This document shows, piece after piece, positions 50,550 to 59,598 of a stretch of 64,000 nt of DNA. The notes beneath the pieces were generated by a model, which saw only the letters and a list, made by a program, of their open reading frames with translations, did no database searches and was not told the origin of the DNA. A program made the position numbers and the translations under genes. The stretch lies in NCBI RefSeq assembly GCF_900114995.1, contig NZ_FOUX01000004.1:682001-746000 (forward strand), in the 5' to 3' direction. This DNA is from Chitinophaga sp. YR627. GTDB lineage: Bacteria > Bacteroidota > Bacteroidia > Chitinophagales > Chitinophagaceae. Position 1 is the first letter of the stretch. Every line of letters starts with the position of its first letter.

Positions 50550-51518
50550 ATGTCCTCCCGTCCTTCTTTCCTGCAATTCCTTCCCGTGAGTCTTTTCGGT
50601 GGCGTAATGGGCCTTTGCGGCCTCAGTTTCGCCTGGCGGATCGCACATGAGGTCTGGCAGGTACCGATCGTAATAAGCGAAATACTGGGCCTTACAGCTC
50701 TTATAGCCTTCATCTCCCTGACGATCACCTACGGTGTGAAATGCACCAGGTACATGTCCCTGATAAAAACAGAATTCAATCACCCTACCTCCATCTGCTT
50801 CTTTGCCACCTTCATTGTGTCTATCCTGCTACTTCCAGGCATACTGTTAAATTATAGCCCGGAACTGGCGCTTGGCATGTGGGCAACCGGCGCTATCCTG
50901 ATGTTTGGCTTCGCCTGGTTTGTACTGAAAAAGTGGATGGACCATCAGCAGGATCCTGGTAGTGCTGTTCCTGCATGGGTACTCCCTGTAGTGGGCACAC
51001 TGGATGTCCCTATCATCGGTAACCGTTTTTCTTTCCCTGGCTCCCGGGAAATATGCCTCCTGTTCTTTGGTATCGGCCTGCTCTTCGCCGTCATCCTCCT
51101 GGTTGTCATCATCTCCCGTCTCATGTTCCAACCGCCCCTGCCGGAACCGGTACAACCCACCTTACTGATCCTTACAGGTCCTTTCGCCCTCGCCTTCAAC
51201 AGTTATATCGGTCTGTCAGGTACAATGGATATTACAGCCGCCGTATTCCTTTATTTCAACCTGTTCCTCCTGCTGCTACTCGCCAGCAAGATCATACTCA
51301 TTCCTAAAAGCTGTCCTTTCCGTGTGTCCTGGTGGTCTGTCAGTTTTCCGCTGGCGGCTACGACCATCGCCACACTTAATTACACAAAACACAGCATGGC
51401 CATCGGTCACCAGCTTGTAGCCGGATTATTACTTGCCGTCACTTCTTTTGTCATTGTTTATCTGCTGATCCTGACCATCACCAAAATCGTTAAAGGCACA
51501 TTCGTCCCTGCTTCCTGA
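50550..51518 (+). CDS. SLAC1/TehA-family anion channel or transporter
   Basis: A 322-residue membrane protein with about ten hydrophobic segments. The start FLPVSLFGGVMGLCGLSFAW is the family TM1 motif and FLYFNLFLLLLLASKI falls in the later pore-forming set. TehA-type proteins are anion channels linked to tellurite resistance, while the Mae1 branch carries C4-dicarboxylates; the substrate here is not clear. The gene lies 40 bp upstream of the MOSC gene in the same direction. Confidence 0.85.
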   Translation: MSSRPSFLQFLPVSLFGGVMGLCGLSFAWRIAHEVWQVPIVISEILGLTALIAFISLTITYGVKCTRYMSLIKTEFNHPTSICFFATFIVSILLLPGILLNYSPELALGMWATGAILMFGFAWFVLKKWMDHQQDPGSAVPAWVLPVVGTLDVPIIGNRFSFPGSREICLLFFGIGLLFAVILLVVIISRLMFQPPLPEPVQPTLLILTGPFALAFNSYIGLSGTMDITAAVFLYFNLFLLLLLASKIILIPKSCPFRVSWWSVSFPLAATTIATLNYTKHSMAIGHQLVAGLLLAVTSFVIVYLLILTITKIVKGTFVPAS

Positions 51519-51544
51519 ACCCGCCGGAAGTGAGGGATTAATTG

Positions 51545-51552
51545 TACTTTCG
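51545..51552 (+). promoter_or_regulatory. Candidate -7 element next to the MOSC gene start
   Basis: TACTTTCG (TAnnTTCG form) ends 5 bp before the ATG at 51558, as at 45116. No -33 TTG is visible at the proper distance. Confidence 0.35.
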
Positions 51553-51557
51553 CGGCT

Positions 51558-52349
51558 ATGTTACAAGTCAGTCAATTATTCATCTACCCTGTAAAATCTC
51601 TCGGCGGTATCGCCCTGGAGAAAGCCGATATTACAGACCGCGGTTTTAAATATGACCGTAGGTGGATGTTGATTGATGACCAGAACCGTTTCCTGACACA
51701 AAGGGAGCATACCGTAATGGCATTGTTTAAACTACAGCTGTCAACTGAAGGTATCCTTGTTCACTTTAAGGAAGACGCGTTTACAATCCCCTTTGAACCC
51801 CTCACGACCATCGTAGAACAGGTAACTGTCTGGGATGACACCTGTCCGGCCACGATTGTCAGTCCGGCAGCCAATCAATGGTTTTCTGAGAGAATGGGCT
51901 TCCCTGTCCGACTCGTATACATGCCGGATAACAGTCACCGGAAAGTAGAAACAGCATATGCTAAGCAGGATGAGATTGTCTCTTTTGCGGACGGCTATCC
52001 TTTCCTGATCATCGGACAATCATCCCTGGATGAACTGAACGACCGTCTGGAAACACCTGTCCCTATGGACCGCTTCCGGCCTAACATTGTATTTACCGGC
52101 GGTACTCCCTTCCAGGAAGATGAAATGAATCATTTCAGGATCGGCGATATCAACTTCTTCGGTGTTAAACCCTGCGGACGTTGCGTGATGACCACCGTCG
52201 ATCAGCAATCTGCCGTCAAGGGACAGGAACCGCTCCGTACACTCGCACGTTACAGAACCCGGAATAAAAAGGTCCTTTTCGGACAAAACCTCTTACACAA
52301 TGGCAAGGGGGCTATTCACACAGGCGATATACTCCAGCTCCTTCAATAA
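51558..52349 (+). CDS. MOSC-domain protein (molybdenum cofactor sulfurase C-terminal type)
   Basis: A 263-residue protein with an N-terminal beta-barrel (MLQVSQLFIYPVKSLGGIAL, YDRRWMLIDDQNRFLTQRE) and a MOSC domain whose conserved Cys lies in KPCGRCVMTTVDQ, with PFLIIGQSSLDELN and RFRPNI. This is the YcbX/mARC-type layout that binds molybdenum cofactor and reduces N-hydroxylated compounds. A C-terminal ferredoxin domain is absent, as in mARC. It may be co-transcribed with the channel gene; the strong terminator at 52448 ends the unit. Confidence 0.9.
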   Translation: MLQVSQLFIYPVKSLGGIALEKADITDRGFKYDRRWMLIDDQNRFLTQREHTVMALFKLQLSTEGILVHFKEDAFTIPFEPLTTIVEQVTVWDDTCPATIVSPAANQWFSERMGFPVRLVYMPDNSHRKVETAYAKQDEIVSFADGYPFLIIGQSSLDELNDRLETPVPMDRFRPNIVFTGGTPFQEDEMNHFRIGDINFFGVKPCGRCVMTTVDQQSAVKGQEPLRTLARYRTRNKKVLFGQNLLHNGKGAIHTGDILQLLQ

Positions 52350-52447
52350 GGAGTTATATTAAATCTGACTTCGCTAATGATCTATTCGTGTAGTTCAACT
52401 AATCTTGTCTACATCAGCGTACAACAAGCAACGCTAAATGTTCATAT

Positions 52448-52482
52448 AGTACGATGGCGGCATCTTGTGCCGCCATCGTACT
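52448..52482. terminator. Bidirectional terminator
   Basis: A perfect 15-bp stem, agtacgatggcggca (52448-52462) with tgccgccatcgtact (52468-52482), loop tcttg, between the MOSC (plus) and DUF2461 (minus) genes. Confidence 0.92.
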
Positions 52483-52485
52483 TAT

Positions 52486-53175
52486 TTATAAAGACTCTCC
52501 ATTAATATCAGTCGTCAACACATCACTCATATAATCCAGGAATGGACGCATCTGCTTAAATGCACTGTTCATTTCTTTCAGGAACTGCCCGCTTAACACT
52601 ACCTCATCCGGAAAATCCTTCTTCAGAATAAACTGTTTATAACGCAGCAGATCAATCCCTTCATGTGCCGGATCAAATCCCTTTGGCGCCTTCTTTAACT
52701 GCTCTCCCTGCAAACCACCGAAAGTAGATACAAACGTCTTTGCCTTCAGTATTTTACGCAGCGGAGCAGGATCAAAAGCAATTTCATCTCTGATACGTCT
52801 GAGATCTTCCGTACTCGGTCCCCAGAAACCACCAGCTACAAAGGTATTACCTGGCTCTATATGGAAATAATAACCTCCCCGGCGATACTTTGTTGCCCGT
52901 TTAAAACTACCTGCCAAATGCTGTTTGTACGGTGTTTTATCATTCGAGAAACGGGTATCTCTATAGATGCGATACAAACTGTCTTTACCTGATAAAGTCT
53001 CGATTTCATCATGCGCCTTCAGCTCCTGTAACAGTCCTTCTGCAAACTGCTCCACAATGTCTAACTCTCCCAGATAGGTATCCTTGTTCGCATTAAACCA
53101 CTCGCGGTTATTATTGTTTTTTAATTTATTCAGAAAATCAAATACCGATTTAGTAACAACTGCCTGTTTTGCCAT
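52486..53175 (-). CDS. DUF2461 (TIGR02453) protein
   Basis: A 229-residue cytoplasmic protein following the DUF2461 pattern: FLNKLKNNNNREWFNANKDT, YRIYRDTRFSNDKTPYKQH, then GGYYFHIEPGNTFVAGGFWG and the C-terminal FILKKDFPDEVVL. The family is widespread in Bacteroidota and fungi; its function is unknown. It diverges from the SDR gene at 53312. Confidence 0.9.
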   Translation of the reverse strand: MAKQAVVTKSVFDFLNKLKNNNNREWFNANKDTYLGELDIVEQFAEGLLQELKAHDEIETLSGKDSLYRIYRDTRFSNDKTPYKQHLAGSFKRATKYRRGGYYFHIEPGNTFVAGGFWGPSTEDLRRIRDEIAFDPAPLRKILKAKTFVSTFGGLQGEQLKKAPKGFDPAHEGIDLLRYKQFILKKDFPDEVVLSGQFLKEMNSAFKQMRPFLDYMSDVLTTDINGESL

Positions 53176-53277
53176 AAAACCATTTTTAAATAACCGGATA
53201 AAGGTACAATATCCCCGTCACGTAAAAATGTATAAGTAAATCCGACTTTTACGTCATTTCCCCACCAGTCGCGCATG

Positions 53278-53285
53278 TAGCTTTG
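53278..53285 (+). promoter_or_regulatory. Candidate -7 element of the SDR gene
   Basis: TAGCTTTG matches TAnnTTTG exactly and ends 26 bp before the ATG at 53312. The -33 region reads ttttacg, not TTG. Confidence 0.5.
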
Positions 53286-53311
53286 TCCTATCAATTTAAA
53301 AATAAGAAACA

Positions 53312-54130
53312 ATGTCAAAGATCATTTTCATAACAGGCGCATCCAGAGGTTTCGGCAGATCATGGGCAGAAGCCCTGCTGAAACGCGGTGATAAAGTTGT
53401 CGCTACAGCAAGAGATATCAGCACACTCAATGACCTCGTACAACAATACGGCGACGCTATTTTACCCTTACAACTCGATGTACACAGCAGAGAAGCAGCA
53501 TTTACTGCCATACAAAAAGCAAAAGCACATTTTGGCCGTATTGATGTAGTCATCAATAACGCTGGTTTTGGTCTGCAGGGCGCGATAGAAGAGACAACAG
53601 AAGAACAGGCCCGTAAACAGATGGAAACAAACTTCTTCGGTTTATTATGGGTAAGCCAGGCAGCGTTACCAGTGTTACGTGAGCAGAAAAGCGGACATAT
53701 TATCCAGGTATCCAGTTTCCTGGGACATGCCACATTACCAACATTAGGTGTCTACACAGCCTCCAAATTTGCAGTCGAAGGATTGAGCGAAACACTGGCA
53801 GCTGAAGTAAAAGCCTTTGGTATTCATGTTTCACTGGTAGAACCTAATGGTTATGCGACAGAATTCTGGGGAGGTTCCTCTTATGCGCAGACCGAACACA
53901 CGCCATTGTATGACCCGTTAAGAGAAGCCATTAAGACAAATGTAAAACCGGAACATTTCGGAAAAATGGAAGCCACCAATGAGGCTTTACTGAAACTGAT
54001 AGATAGTCCGAATCCTCCTTTACGCCTCTTTATGGGTAAAGTAGCTTTGCCTGTCGTAAAACAGGTATACGAACAGCGACTCTCCGTTTGGGAAGAATGG
54101 AACGATGTAGCAGTTGCTGCACATGGATGA
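53312..54130 (+). CDS. SDR oxidoreductase
   Basis: A 272-residue short-chain dehydrogenase: ITGASRGFGRSWAEALLKRG at residues 6-25, NNAGFGLQGAIEE, Ser in VSSFLGHATLP and Y-x3-K in GVYTASKFAVEGLSE. The GxxxGFG variant and the length are those of the SDR subgroup related to retinol and 17-beta-hydroxysteroid dehydrogenases. The substrate is unknown. A terminator follows at 54154. Confidence 0.92.
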   Translation: MSKIIFITGASRGFGRSWAEALLKRGDKVVATARDISTLNDLVQQYGDAILPLQLDVHSREAAFTAIQKAKAHFGRIDVVINNAGFGLQGAIEETTEEQARKQMETNFFGLLWVSQAALPVLREQKSGHIIQVSSFLGHATLPTLGVYTASKFAVEGLSETLAAEVKAFGIHVSLVEPNGYATEFWGGSSYAQTEHTPLYDPLREAIKTNVKPEHFGKMEATNEALLKLIDSPNPPLRLFMGKVALPVVKQVYEQRLSVWEEWNDVAVAAHG

Positions 54131-54153
54131 TCAATTCGCGGTAATATATGTAC

Positions 54154-54198
54154 AAACAGCAGCTGAAGGAGATGACTTGCGCCATCCGGCTGCTGTTT
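54154..54198 (+). terminator. Terminator of the SDR gene
   Basis: Stem aaacagcagc (54154-54163) with gctgctgttt (54189-54198), 25-nt loop, followed by ccttatcccctttttt. Confidence 0.7.
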
Positions 54199-54323
54199 CC
54201 TTATCCCCTTTTTTGAAATATAGAAAACATGCAATAATTTCGTGCCTCCTTATATATCCGCTCACTAAATGAGACCTACATCCAGGTAGAAATAGTATTC
54301 TATCATTTTTATACCATTAGTAT

Positions 54324-55637
54324 ATGACACAAGTAATCTCCTGGAAAAAAAGGACCGGAAGCCGTATTGCATTTTTACTGAAACTCCTGTTGGCACTGAT
54401 TGTATTGCCCATTCTCTATGGCCTCTGCATTGTCTTTACAAACGGCATCAGCCAGGGCAAACTGGCCGCCGGTATCACCTTGCTTATCGTATTCGCCACC
54501 GGCTGGTTATTTCACAGACTAAGATGGTTATCCTCCCGGACAAGACTTTTTACCTGCCTGTTTGTCTTACTGACGTTTATCGTATTTGTCATTTATACAA
54601 TTGTCCCCGTTGCATCAGATCAGGCCATAAAAATGCCTTCCGATTTACCCGGTGTCACTACCAGATATTGGTTGCTAAAAACGGGTAGCAAGATTGCCTA
54701 TTATCAGTTCAATGCACAACCAGGTGTCGTCAGGAAAGAAACACCCATTATCTTTATTCATGGCGGTCCGGGGGCTTATGTAAGACAACTGGAGGTCGAC
54801 TTCTTCTCCACATTTACAGCAGAAGGTTATGATGTGTACCTGTATGATCAGGTGGGAGCGGGAAGAAGTGGACAACTACCTAAATCAGCGTATTCACATA
54901 AACGGAATATACAGGACTTTGAAGCGATCCTGGATAAGATCAATGCACGGCAATATATTGTCATCGGACAATCTTATGGCGCATCCATGCTGGCTCAATT
55001 GACAGCTAACACCGTTATCGCCAAAAGAATAGCAAAAGCGATTATTACAGAACCCGGCACTACCGTAAAAGAAGCAGAGCACCCTGTATATGCAAAATCG
55101 CCCAATGCCCTGAAAGACAATGTAGATATGCCTTTCAGGATATTTCTGGGATTCCTGGTAAATCCTGCAGGAGAATTTACCACACAAAATGAAGTGATCA
55201 ACTATTTCGCTGCACATACAGACCTTACGCAAAAGATCTTCCGTAATTCATTCCCGGCGGCCGACAGCAATCAGATACCGAAAGTTGATATCAGCGTGAT
55301 CAATTTTTCGCTGGTAGGTATCATTCCGCAGCAGGTGCCTTTGTATGATCAGCATCTCGCGGAAGACTATAAAAAGGTACATGTACCAACCATGCTGATG
55401 CTGGGAGAAAGCTCCTACATTGACAGAAATGCGCCTATGGACCTGCTGGCGATTAATCCGAATATCACACGGAGCCAATACATCAGAAATGCGGGGCATA
55501 TCCTCTGGAATGGTCTGCATAACAACAATCAGCTGGTAAAACAGTCCATACTGGAATTTCTGAATGATCAGCCTCCAACCTTACCTGACTATCCCAGACA
55601 AAAGGATATTAAAAAATTCCTGGAGAACAGATTGTAA
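54324..55637 (+). CDS. Membrane-anchored alpha/beta hydrolase
   Basis: A 437-residue protein with three N-terminal hydrophobic segments (LLKLLLALIVLPILYGLCIV, LAAGITLLIVFATGWLF, LFTCLFVLLTFIVFVIYTIV) followed by an alpha/beta-hydrolase domain. The oxyanion block is IIFIHGGPGAYVRQL and the nucleophile elbow is VIGQSYGASM, giving Ser as nucleophile; the HGGPG start is typical of proline iminopeptidase-like hydrolases. The catalytic His lies in NAGHILWNG. The substrate is unknown. Terminator at 55645. Confidence 0.85.
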   Translation: MTQVISWKKRTGSRIAFLLKLLLALIVLPILYGLCIVFTNGISQGKLAAGITLLIVFATGWLFHRLRWLSSRTRLFTCLFVLLTFIVFVIYTIVPVASDQAIKMPSDLPGVTTRYWLLKTGSKIAYYQFNAQPGVVRKETPIIFIHGGPGAYVRQLEVDFFSTFTAEGYDVYLYDQVGAGRSGQLPKSAYSHKRNIQDFEAILDKINARQYIVIGQSYGASMLAQLTANTVIAKRIAKAIITEPGTTVKEAEHPVYAKSPNALKDNVDMPFRIFLGFLVNPAGEFTTQNEVINYFAAHTDLTQKIFRNSFPAADSNQIPKVDISVINFSLVGIIPQQVPLYDQHLAEDYKKVHVPTMLMLGESSYIDRNAPMDLLAINPNITRSQYIRNAGHILWNGLHNNNQLVKQSILEFLNDQPPTLPDYPRQKDIKKFLENRL

Positions 55638-55644
55638 ATAAAGA

Positions 55645-55684
55645 GGCTGTTACCTGTCAACACGGGCAACAGCCATCTTTTTTT
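55645..55684. terminator. Bidirectional terminator
   Basis: ggctgtt (55645-55651) pairs with aacagcc (55668-55674), followed by atctttttttt. It separates the hydrolase (plus) from the NmrA gene (minus). Confidence 0.88.
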
Positions 55685-55708
55685 CAGAAACAAAAACAAA
55701 CACGCTCC

Positions 55709-56581
55709 TTATTCGAAATAAGACCTGTGTTTAATAATGAACTCCTTTATGCCTAATGGCTCTCTGCCGGTAATATCTTTCACTGCACTGTTAGTCCCTG
55801 CAAAAACACCATCTCTGCAATCCTGTGCAACAGACGTGATATGCTGGATAAAATGTGAATGATATCCCATCTCTCCCATGATCTGCTCATACGTGCGGAT
55901 ATCAACTTCTTCATAGGTGATCGTACGTCCCAACACATCCGTAAGGATCTCTGCTATTTCATATTCGTCATATTCTTTCGGACCATACAAAGGATAGATC
56001 TTCCCTGCATGTCCTTCAGGATGCGTCAGTAATTCGGCTATCACACGTCCCTGGTCTTCCGCAGCAATAGGAGCGTAGCGTCCCTTACCAAAAGGCAGGA
56101 TGATCTTGTTGTACTTTTTGACGGTATCGCTATAGAGTAACCATTCAGCAAAAAATGTTGGCCGGATATGCGTCACCTGTAATCCTGAAAGGTCCAGCAT
56201 TCGCTCCGCCATCCAGTGATCCAGTGCAGCATGACTCTTTGCCTCACGTCGTGCTGATATCTGCGACATATTCACAATGCTCTTAACGCCTTCTTCCCTC
56301 GCGGCCTGAATAATGTATGCTGTTCCGGTTAAGATCCCCGGTGTCAGTATCGGATAGATATAATATACATTGGTGATGCCTTCCATTGCTTTACTGACAG
56401 TGTGAAAGTCCTCCAGATCTCCCTGTACGATCTCCACACCCATCTTTTCCAGTTTCTCCGAACGGCTGTCTATTTTATGCACAAATGCCCTTACATCTAC
56501 TCCTTTTTCCAGCAGCGCCGGAATGGTATAACCAGCAGTGTAGCCAGTCGCTCCTGTTATCAGATATCGTTGTTTTGCCAT
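55709..56581 (-). CDS. NmrA-family NAD(P)-binding protein
   Basis: A 290-residue atypical SDR: YLITGATGYTAGYTIPALLE gives the Gly-rich NAD(P) loop, then VDVRAFVHKIDSRSEKLEKM and VEIVQGDLEDFHTV typical of NmrA/HSCARG proteins. The usual catalytic Tyr-x3-Lys is not evident. Such proteins act as quinone or NADP sensors and reductases. It is divergent from an HxlR-type regulator gene; their shared 185-bp region holds two perfect operators that straddle its promoter, so it is very likely repressed by that regulator. Confidence 0.9.
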   Translation of the reverse strand: MAKQRYLITGATGYTAGYTIPALLEKGVDVRAFVHKIDSRSEKLEKMGVEIVQGDLEDFHTVSKAMEGITNVYYIYPILTPGILTGTAYIIQAAREEGVKSIVNMSQISARREAKSHAALDHWMAERMLDLSGLQVTHIRPTFFAEWLLYSDTVKKYNKIILPFGKGRYAPIAAEDQGRVIAELLTHPEGHAGKIYPLYGPKEYDEYEIAEILTDVLGRTITYEEVDIRTYEQIMGEMGYHSHFIQHITSVAQDCRDGVFAGTNSAVKDITGREPLGIKEFIIKHRSYFE

Positions 56582-56691
56582 GATATAATGCTTTATTCAC
56601 GCCCAATCATTCCATGCGCCGGCAGCACTCATAACTGGTAATCAATTATTTGTAATTAAATTTTTAGACCTCCAGGGTTATGCATAACTTC

Positions 56692-56708
56692 ACTTGCATT
56701 TTGCAAGT
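56692..56708. promoter_or_regulatory. HxlR operator 1
   Basis: acttgcattttgcaagt, a perfect 7-bp inverted repeat around ttt. It is the exact reverse complement of operator 2, 38 bp away centre to centre, and lies at the expected transcript start of the NmrA gene. Confidence 0.85.
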
Positions 56709-56712
56709 ACTA

Positions 56713-56744
56713 CAAAGGTAAAGGTATTTACTTGCAAAATGCAA
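56713..56744 (-). promoter_or_regulatory. Promoter of the NmrA gene
   Basis: On the minus strand TTG (plus 56742-56744), a 21-bp spacer and TACCTTTG (plus 56713-56720). The TTG lies inside operator 2 and the start region reaches operator 1. Confidence 0.7.
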
Positions 56745-56746
56745 GT
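56730..56746. promoter_or_regulatory. HxlR operator 2
   Basis: acttgcaaaatgcaagt, a perfect 7-bp inverted repeat, 20 bp before the HxlR ATG, extended to ttacttgc..gcaagtaa. Confidence 0.85.
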
Positions 56747-56766
56747 AAATAGATAGGAAATATTTT

Positions 56767-57186
56767 ATGAAGGAAATAAAACACCGTTCGGATTGTCCTG
56801 TTAGCTATACGCTCGACTTTCTTGGCGATAAATGGACATTGCTCATACTGAGAGATATGATACTGGATGATAAATCCACTTATGGGGAATTTCTCGGCTC
56901 TTATGAAAAGATCGCTACCAATATACTCGCTGACCGTTTAAATACACTGGAAACACATGGTTTTGTTACAAAGCAAACGGCGACAGATAAAAAGTCAAAA
57001 TTGATCTATCGTATCACCGAAAAAGGGATTACATTGGTACCAATGATCATGGAAATGATCATCTGGGGCTCACAATTTCATCCCTACAGCCCTTATGAAG
57101 CACTACTACAGGCATTACAGACCGATAAGCAGGGTGTCATCAATAAATATCAGGAAAAATTAAGGGCAGCCGTTGCAAAGGGATAG
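56767..57186 (+). CDS. HxlR-family transcriptional regulator
   Basis: A 139-residue winged-helix regulator. The HxlR pattern is clear: a conserved Cys in RSDCPVSYTLDFLGDKWTLL, then LILRDMILDDKSTYGEFLGS and NILADRLNTLETHGFV with the wing KSKLIYRITEKG. Members respond to aldehydes, quinones or oxidants through that Cys. It is divergent from the NmrA-type oxidoreductase gene and probably represses both genes through the two operators. Confidence 0.92.
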   Translation: MKEIKHRSDCPVSYTLDFLGDKWTLLILRDMILDDKSTYGEFLGSYEKIATNILADRLNTLETHGFVTKQTATDKKSKLIYRITEKGITLVPMIMEMIIWGSQFHPYSPYEALLQALQTDKQGVINKYQEKLRAAVAKG

Positions 57187-57349
57187 TGTACAAAAACGTT
57201 GCCCTCACGATATTTCGCAAGCCTGAATAGGAATTAGCCGTATATGAACATTCAATAAGTGATCACCGTTATTCATAAAACTGAATATCAAACACTTGCC
57301 TACTGGCATTACCATTGCAATATTCACTTTCGCTAATACCAAAAAAATC

Positions 57350-57853
57350 ATGGCAATCCAACTCACAACATTAGGCTATGTACACACAGTTATCAGTGTA
57401 CTGGCACTCATTCCCGGTTTCGCATCCTTATTTTCACATGGCATTATTACCCCGCAGACAAAGTCCGGAAAACTGTACATCCTGCTGACTGTCCTTGCAT
57501 GTTTAAGCGCATTTCCTATCATGAAATCGGGACACCCTTCACCAGGCCACTTCCTGGGCATTCTGATCCTGATCATATTGCCACTGGCTTATTATGCCCG
57601 GTCTATCAAACTATTCGGACAGAAAGGCTTGTATGCGCAGGTCATTCTACTAACGACAACATTATATTTCTCACTTGTACCGGCTTTCTCTGAAACGCTG
57701 ACACGCGTCCCCCTGGGCCATCCATATGCTACCAGTCCGGACGATCCGGCTATGAAACCTGTACTCTTGTCACTCACAATTGTTTTCCTGGCGGTAGTCA
57801 CTTACCAGATATTCAAACTAAGAGGGCAACGCAGTAAACTGCATTCTCTCTAA
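57350..57853 (+). CDS. Small membrane protein of unknown function
   Basis: A 167-residue protein from ATG 57350 with four or five hydrophobic segments (VISVLALIPGFASLF, LYILLTVLACLSAF, FLGILILIILPLAYYA, AQVILLTTTLYFSLV, LLSLTIVFLAVVTYQIF) and a basic C-terminus. His residues occur in the loops (SGHPSPGHF). The layout resembles DUF2306-type predicted membrane proteins, but I do not claim that. It follows the HxlR gene at 163 bp. Confidence 0.65.
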   Translation: MAIQLTTLGYVHTVISVLALIPGFASLFSHGIITPQTKSGKLYILLTVLACLSAFPIMKSGHPSPGHFLGILILIILPLAYYARSIKLFGQKGLYAQVILLTTTLYFSLVPAFSETLTRVPLGHPYATSPDDPAMKPVLLSLTIVFLAVVTYQIFKLRGQRSKLHSL

Positions 57854-57943
57854 ACAAGCTATATACGGTTCCTGGGCAACACTTCACTTTGTTGACACTG
57901 CGCTGTACAGATAGCTTATCTCCATTAAAGACCAGCATATACA

Positions 57944-57987
57944 AAACGTCGCTTCCGGATGCTAAATGTTTACCGGAAGCGACGTTT
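57944..57987. terminator. Bidirectional terminator
   Basis: A perfect 15-bp stem, aaacgtcgcttccgg (57944-57958) with ccggaagcgacgttt (57973-57987), loop of 14 nt, between convergent genes. The flanking T-run is short. Confidence 0.85.
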
Positions 57988-57998
57988 ACAACAATCAC

Positions 57999-59060
57999 TT
58001 ATTGACAATTACCAATCCTCGGATTCTCTGAAGAATTACAGGGGAAGGTATATTTAGTTTGTAAAAACGACGGACTGGGATTATCGGTCACCACCAATGG
58101 CGTTAATGCCTGTCCCCGGTAAGAAGGTAAGGTCACCTGTTCCGCAGCACCATTTCCCAACGCAACATTCTTCGCGGCTGTATTACCATTGAAACTATAA
58201 TCGATCATAGCGTCCAGGAGTCTGTATATCACATAATAATCGTACGCATCATAAGCAGAACGCGTATTGGGCAGGTCATGTTCTGCAGTATATGTATACG
58301 TAGATAATACGCTCTTTTTTACAAGGATGAAATCCTTTTCTGCCGCAGGTATGTTGATATGCTTAAACACATCTATCGCCATCCTGTGATCATTTGTAAC
58401 GTCATCATTATATACCTGCGTGATCAGTTTCGTATTGGCGGGGAATCGTTGTAACTGTGAATCCGGAAGCTGATAGGAATACCATTGTGCCATAGAAAAT
58501 ATAAAGCGGCCATCATTTCCCCAACCTTCCTTTGTAAAAGCCCGATAAGCCAGTGCGAAGGATGCGCCTCCTCCAAAAGAATGCCCCATAAAGCCCACTT
58601 TACGGGTATCGATAATTTCCGGGTAATTGGTCACTGCTGCCTTAAAACTCTGCCAGAGTGTATTATATCGCTCATCAACCGTAACGCCGGTTGTCGGATA
58701 AGGGGCAAAGACAACTGCATAACCTTTCTTCGCGATAAACTCATATAACCCGATGTTATACGCGCTTTCTTCTCCACCATAAGGATGTGAATAAAATATG
58801 ACCGGACGGGCGCCTGTCGCTTCTTTGGGATAAAAGATTTCCACCTGTTTTCCTGCATAGGCAGGACTGGCAAAACTAACTTTTGCTACCGTATAACTGC
58901 CATCCTTCCCATAACCTGTTGCCGGTCGGCCGATAGGACCATCAAGGTCATCATCAATATAAGTCACTGTAGTATCTACAGTTGGAGTTGCAGGCTCGCT
59001 CTGGTTGCTTTTCGAACAGGCAAAAAATAAGAACAATGCAAGTAATAAAAGAGGTCTCAT
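57999..59060 (-). CDS. Lipoprotein alpha/beta hydrolase, dienelactone-hydrolase-like
   Basis: A 353-residue lipoprotein: signal MRPLLLLALFLFFAC with Cys15. The hydrolase domain shows VEIFYPKEATGARPVIFYSH (oxyanion region), GYAVVFAPYPTTG and the nucleophile elbow FMGHSFGGGASF. It resembles chlorophyllase- and dienelactone-hydrolase-like esterases. Two Cys near the C-terminus (FPCNSSENPRIGNC) may form a disulfide. The substrate is unknown. Confidence 0.85.
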   Translation of the reverse strand: MRPLLLLALFLFFACSKSNQSEPATPTVDTTVTYIDDDLDGPIGRPATGYGKDGSYTVAKVSFASPAYAGKQVEIFYPKEATGARPVIFYSHPYGGEESAYNIGLYEFIAKKGYAVVFAPYPTTGVTVDERYNTLWQSFKAAVTNYPEIIDTRKVGFMGHSFGGGASFALAYRAFTKEGWGNDGRFIFSMAQWYSYQLPDSQLQRFPANTKLITQVYNDDVTNDHRMAIDVFKHINIPAAEKDFILVKKSVLSTYTYTAEHDLPNTRSAYDAYDYYVIYRLLDAMIDYSFNGNTAAKNVALGNGAAEQVTLPSYRGQALTPLVVTDNPSPSFLQTKYTFPCNSSENPRIGNCQ

Positions 59061-59181
59061 AGTACGATGCGATTTAAAATACCATTAGCACAGTAAAGAA
59101 AGACGATTTATCGCATCCGTAACAGGTAATCCGGGTAAAACAATCAATTAAAGCAGTGAACGCTCATTTGTGGGGGGTGAA

Positions 59182-59544
59182 TTATTCAAAAAACGTAACC
59201 GTATAGGTATAGCCACGGATGGTTTCTGAATAGGGATTGATCGCCAGGAGTTTTCCCTGTTTTATCAGATACGCATACTGATAGTGTGTCCCACGGGGTA
59301 CTAACCTCAGTGTATCTCCATTCACCTTATACGCGCCTGTAGTGCGCAGCAGGGGATCCCGTTGAGATCTTTTACCACCAAATCCTTCTGCTTCCATCAC
59401 ATACACCGAGTCCTTCTGCAACTCAAGTTTCCAGCTTCTATCCTGCACATAAACTATAGAACAATACTGAATATGCCTCCTGTAAATGTTTTTCAGAGGC
59501 GGAGATGAGTGTAATGTCAATAAAAGCAATAAATACTTAACCAT
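59182..59544 (-). CDS. Small protein of unknown function
   Basis: A 120-residue protein with a short hydrophobic N-terminus (KYLLLLLTLHSSPP) that may be a signal peptide. The rest is beta-rich (RSWKLELQKDSVYVMEAEGF, TGAYKVNGDTLRLVPRG, YTYTVTFFE) like a small beta-barrel. I recognise no family. It is divergent from the VOC-fusion gene at 59704. Confidence 0.55.
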   Translation of the reverse strand: MVKYLLLLLTLHSSPPLKNIYRRHIQYCSIVYVQDRSWKLELQKDSVYVMEAEGFGGKRSQRDPLLRTTGAYKVNGDTLRLVPRGTHYQYAYLIKQGKLLAINPYSETIRGYTYTVTFFE

Positions 59545-59598
59545 AATAGCAAAATACTAAATCCGGTTGATTGGTAACTATTATCATTTCGTTGATTT

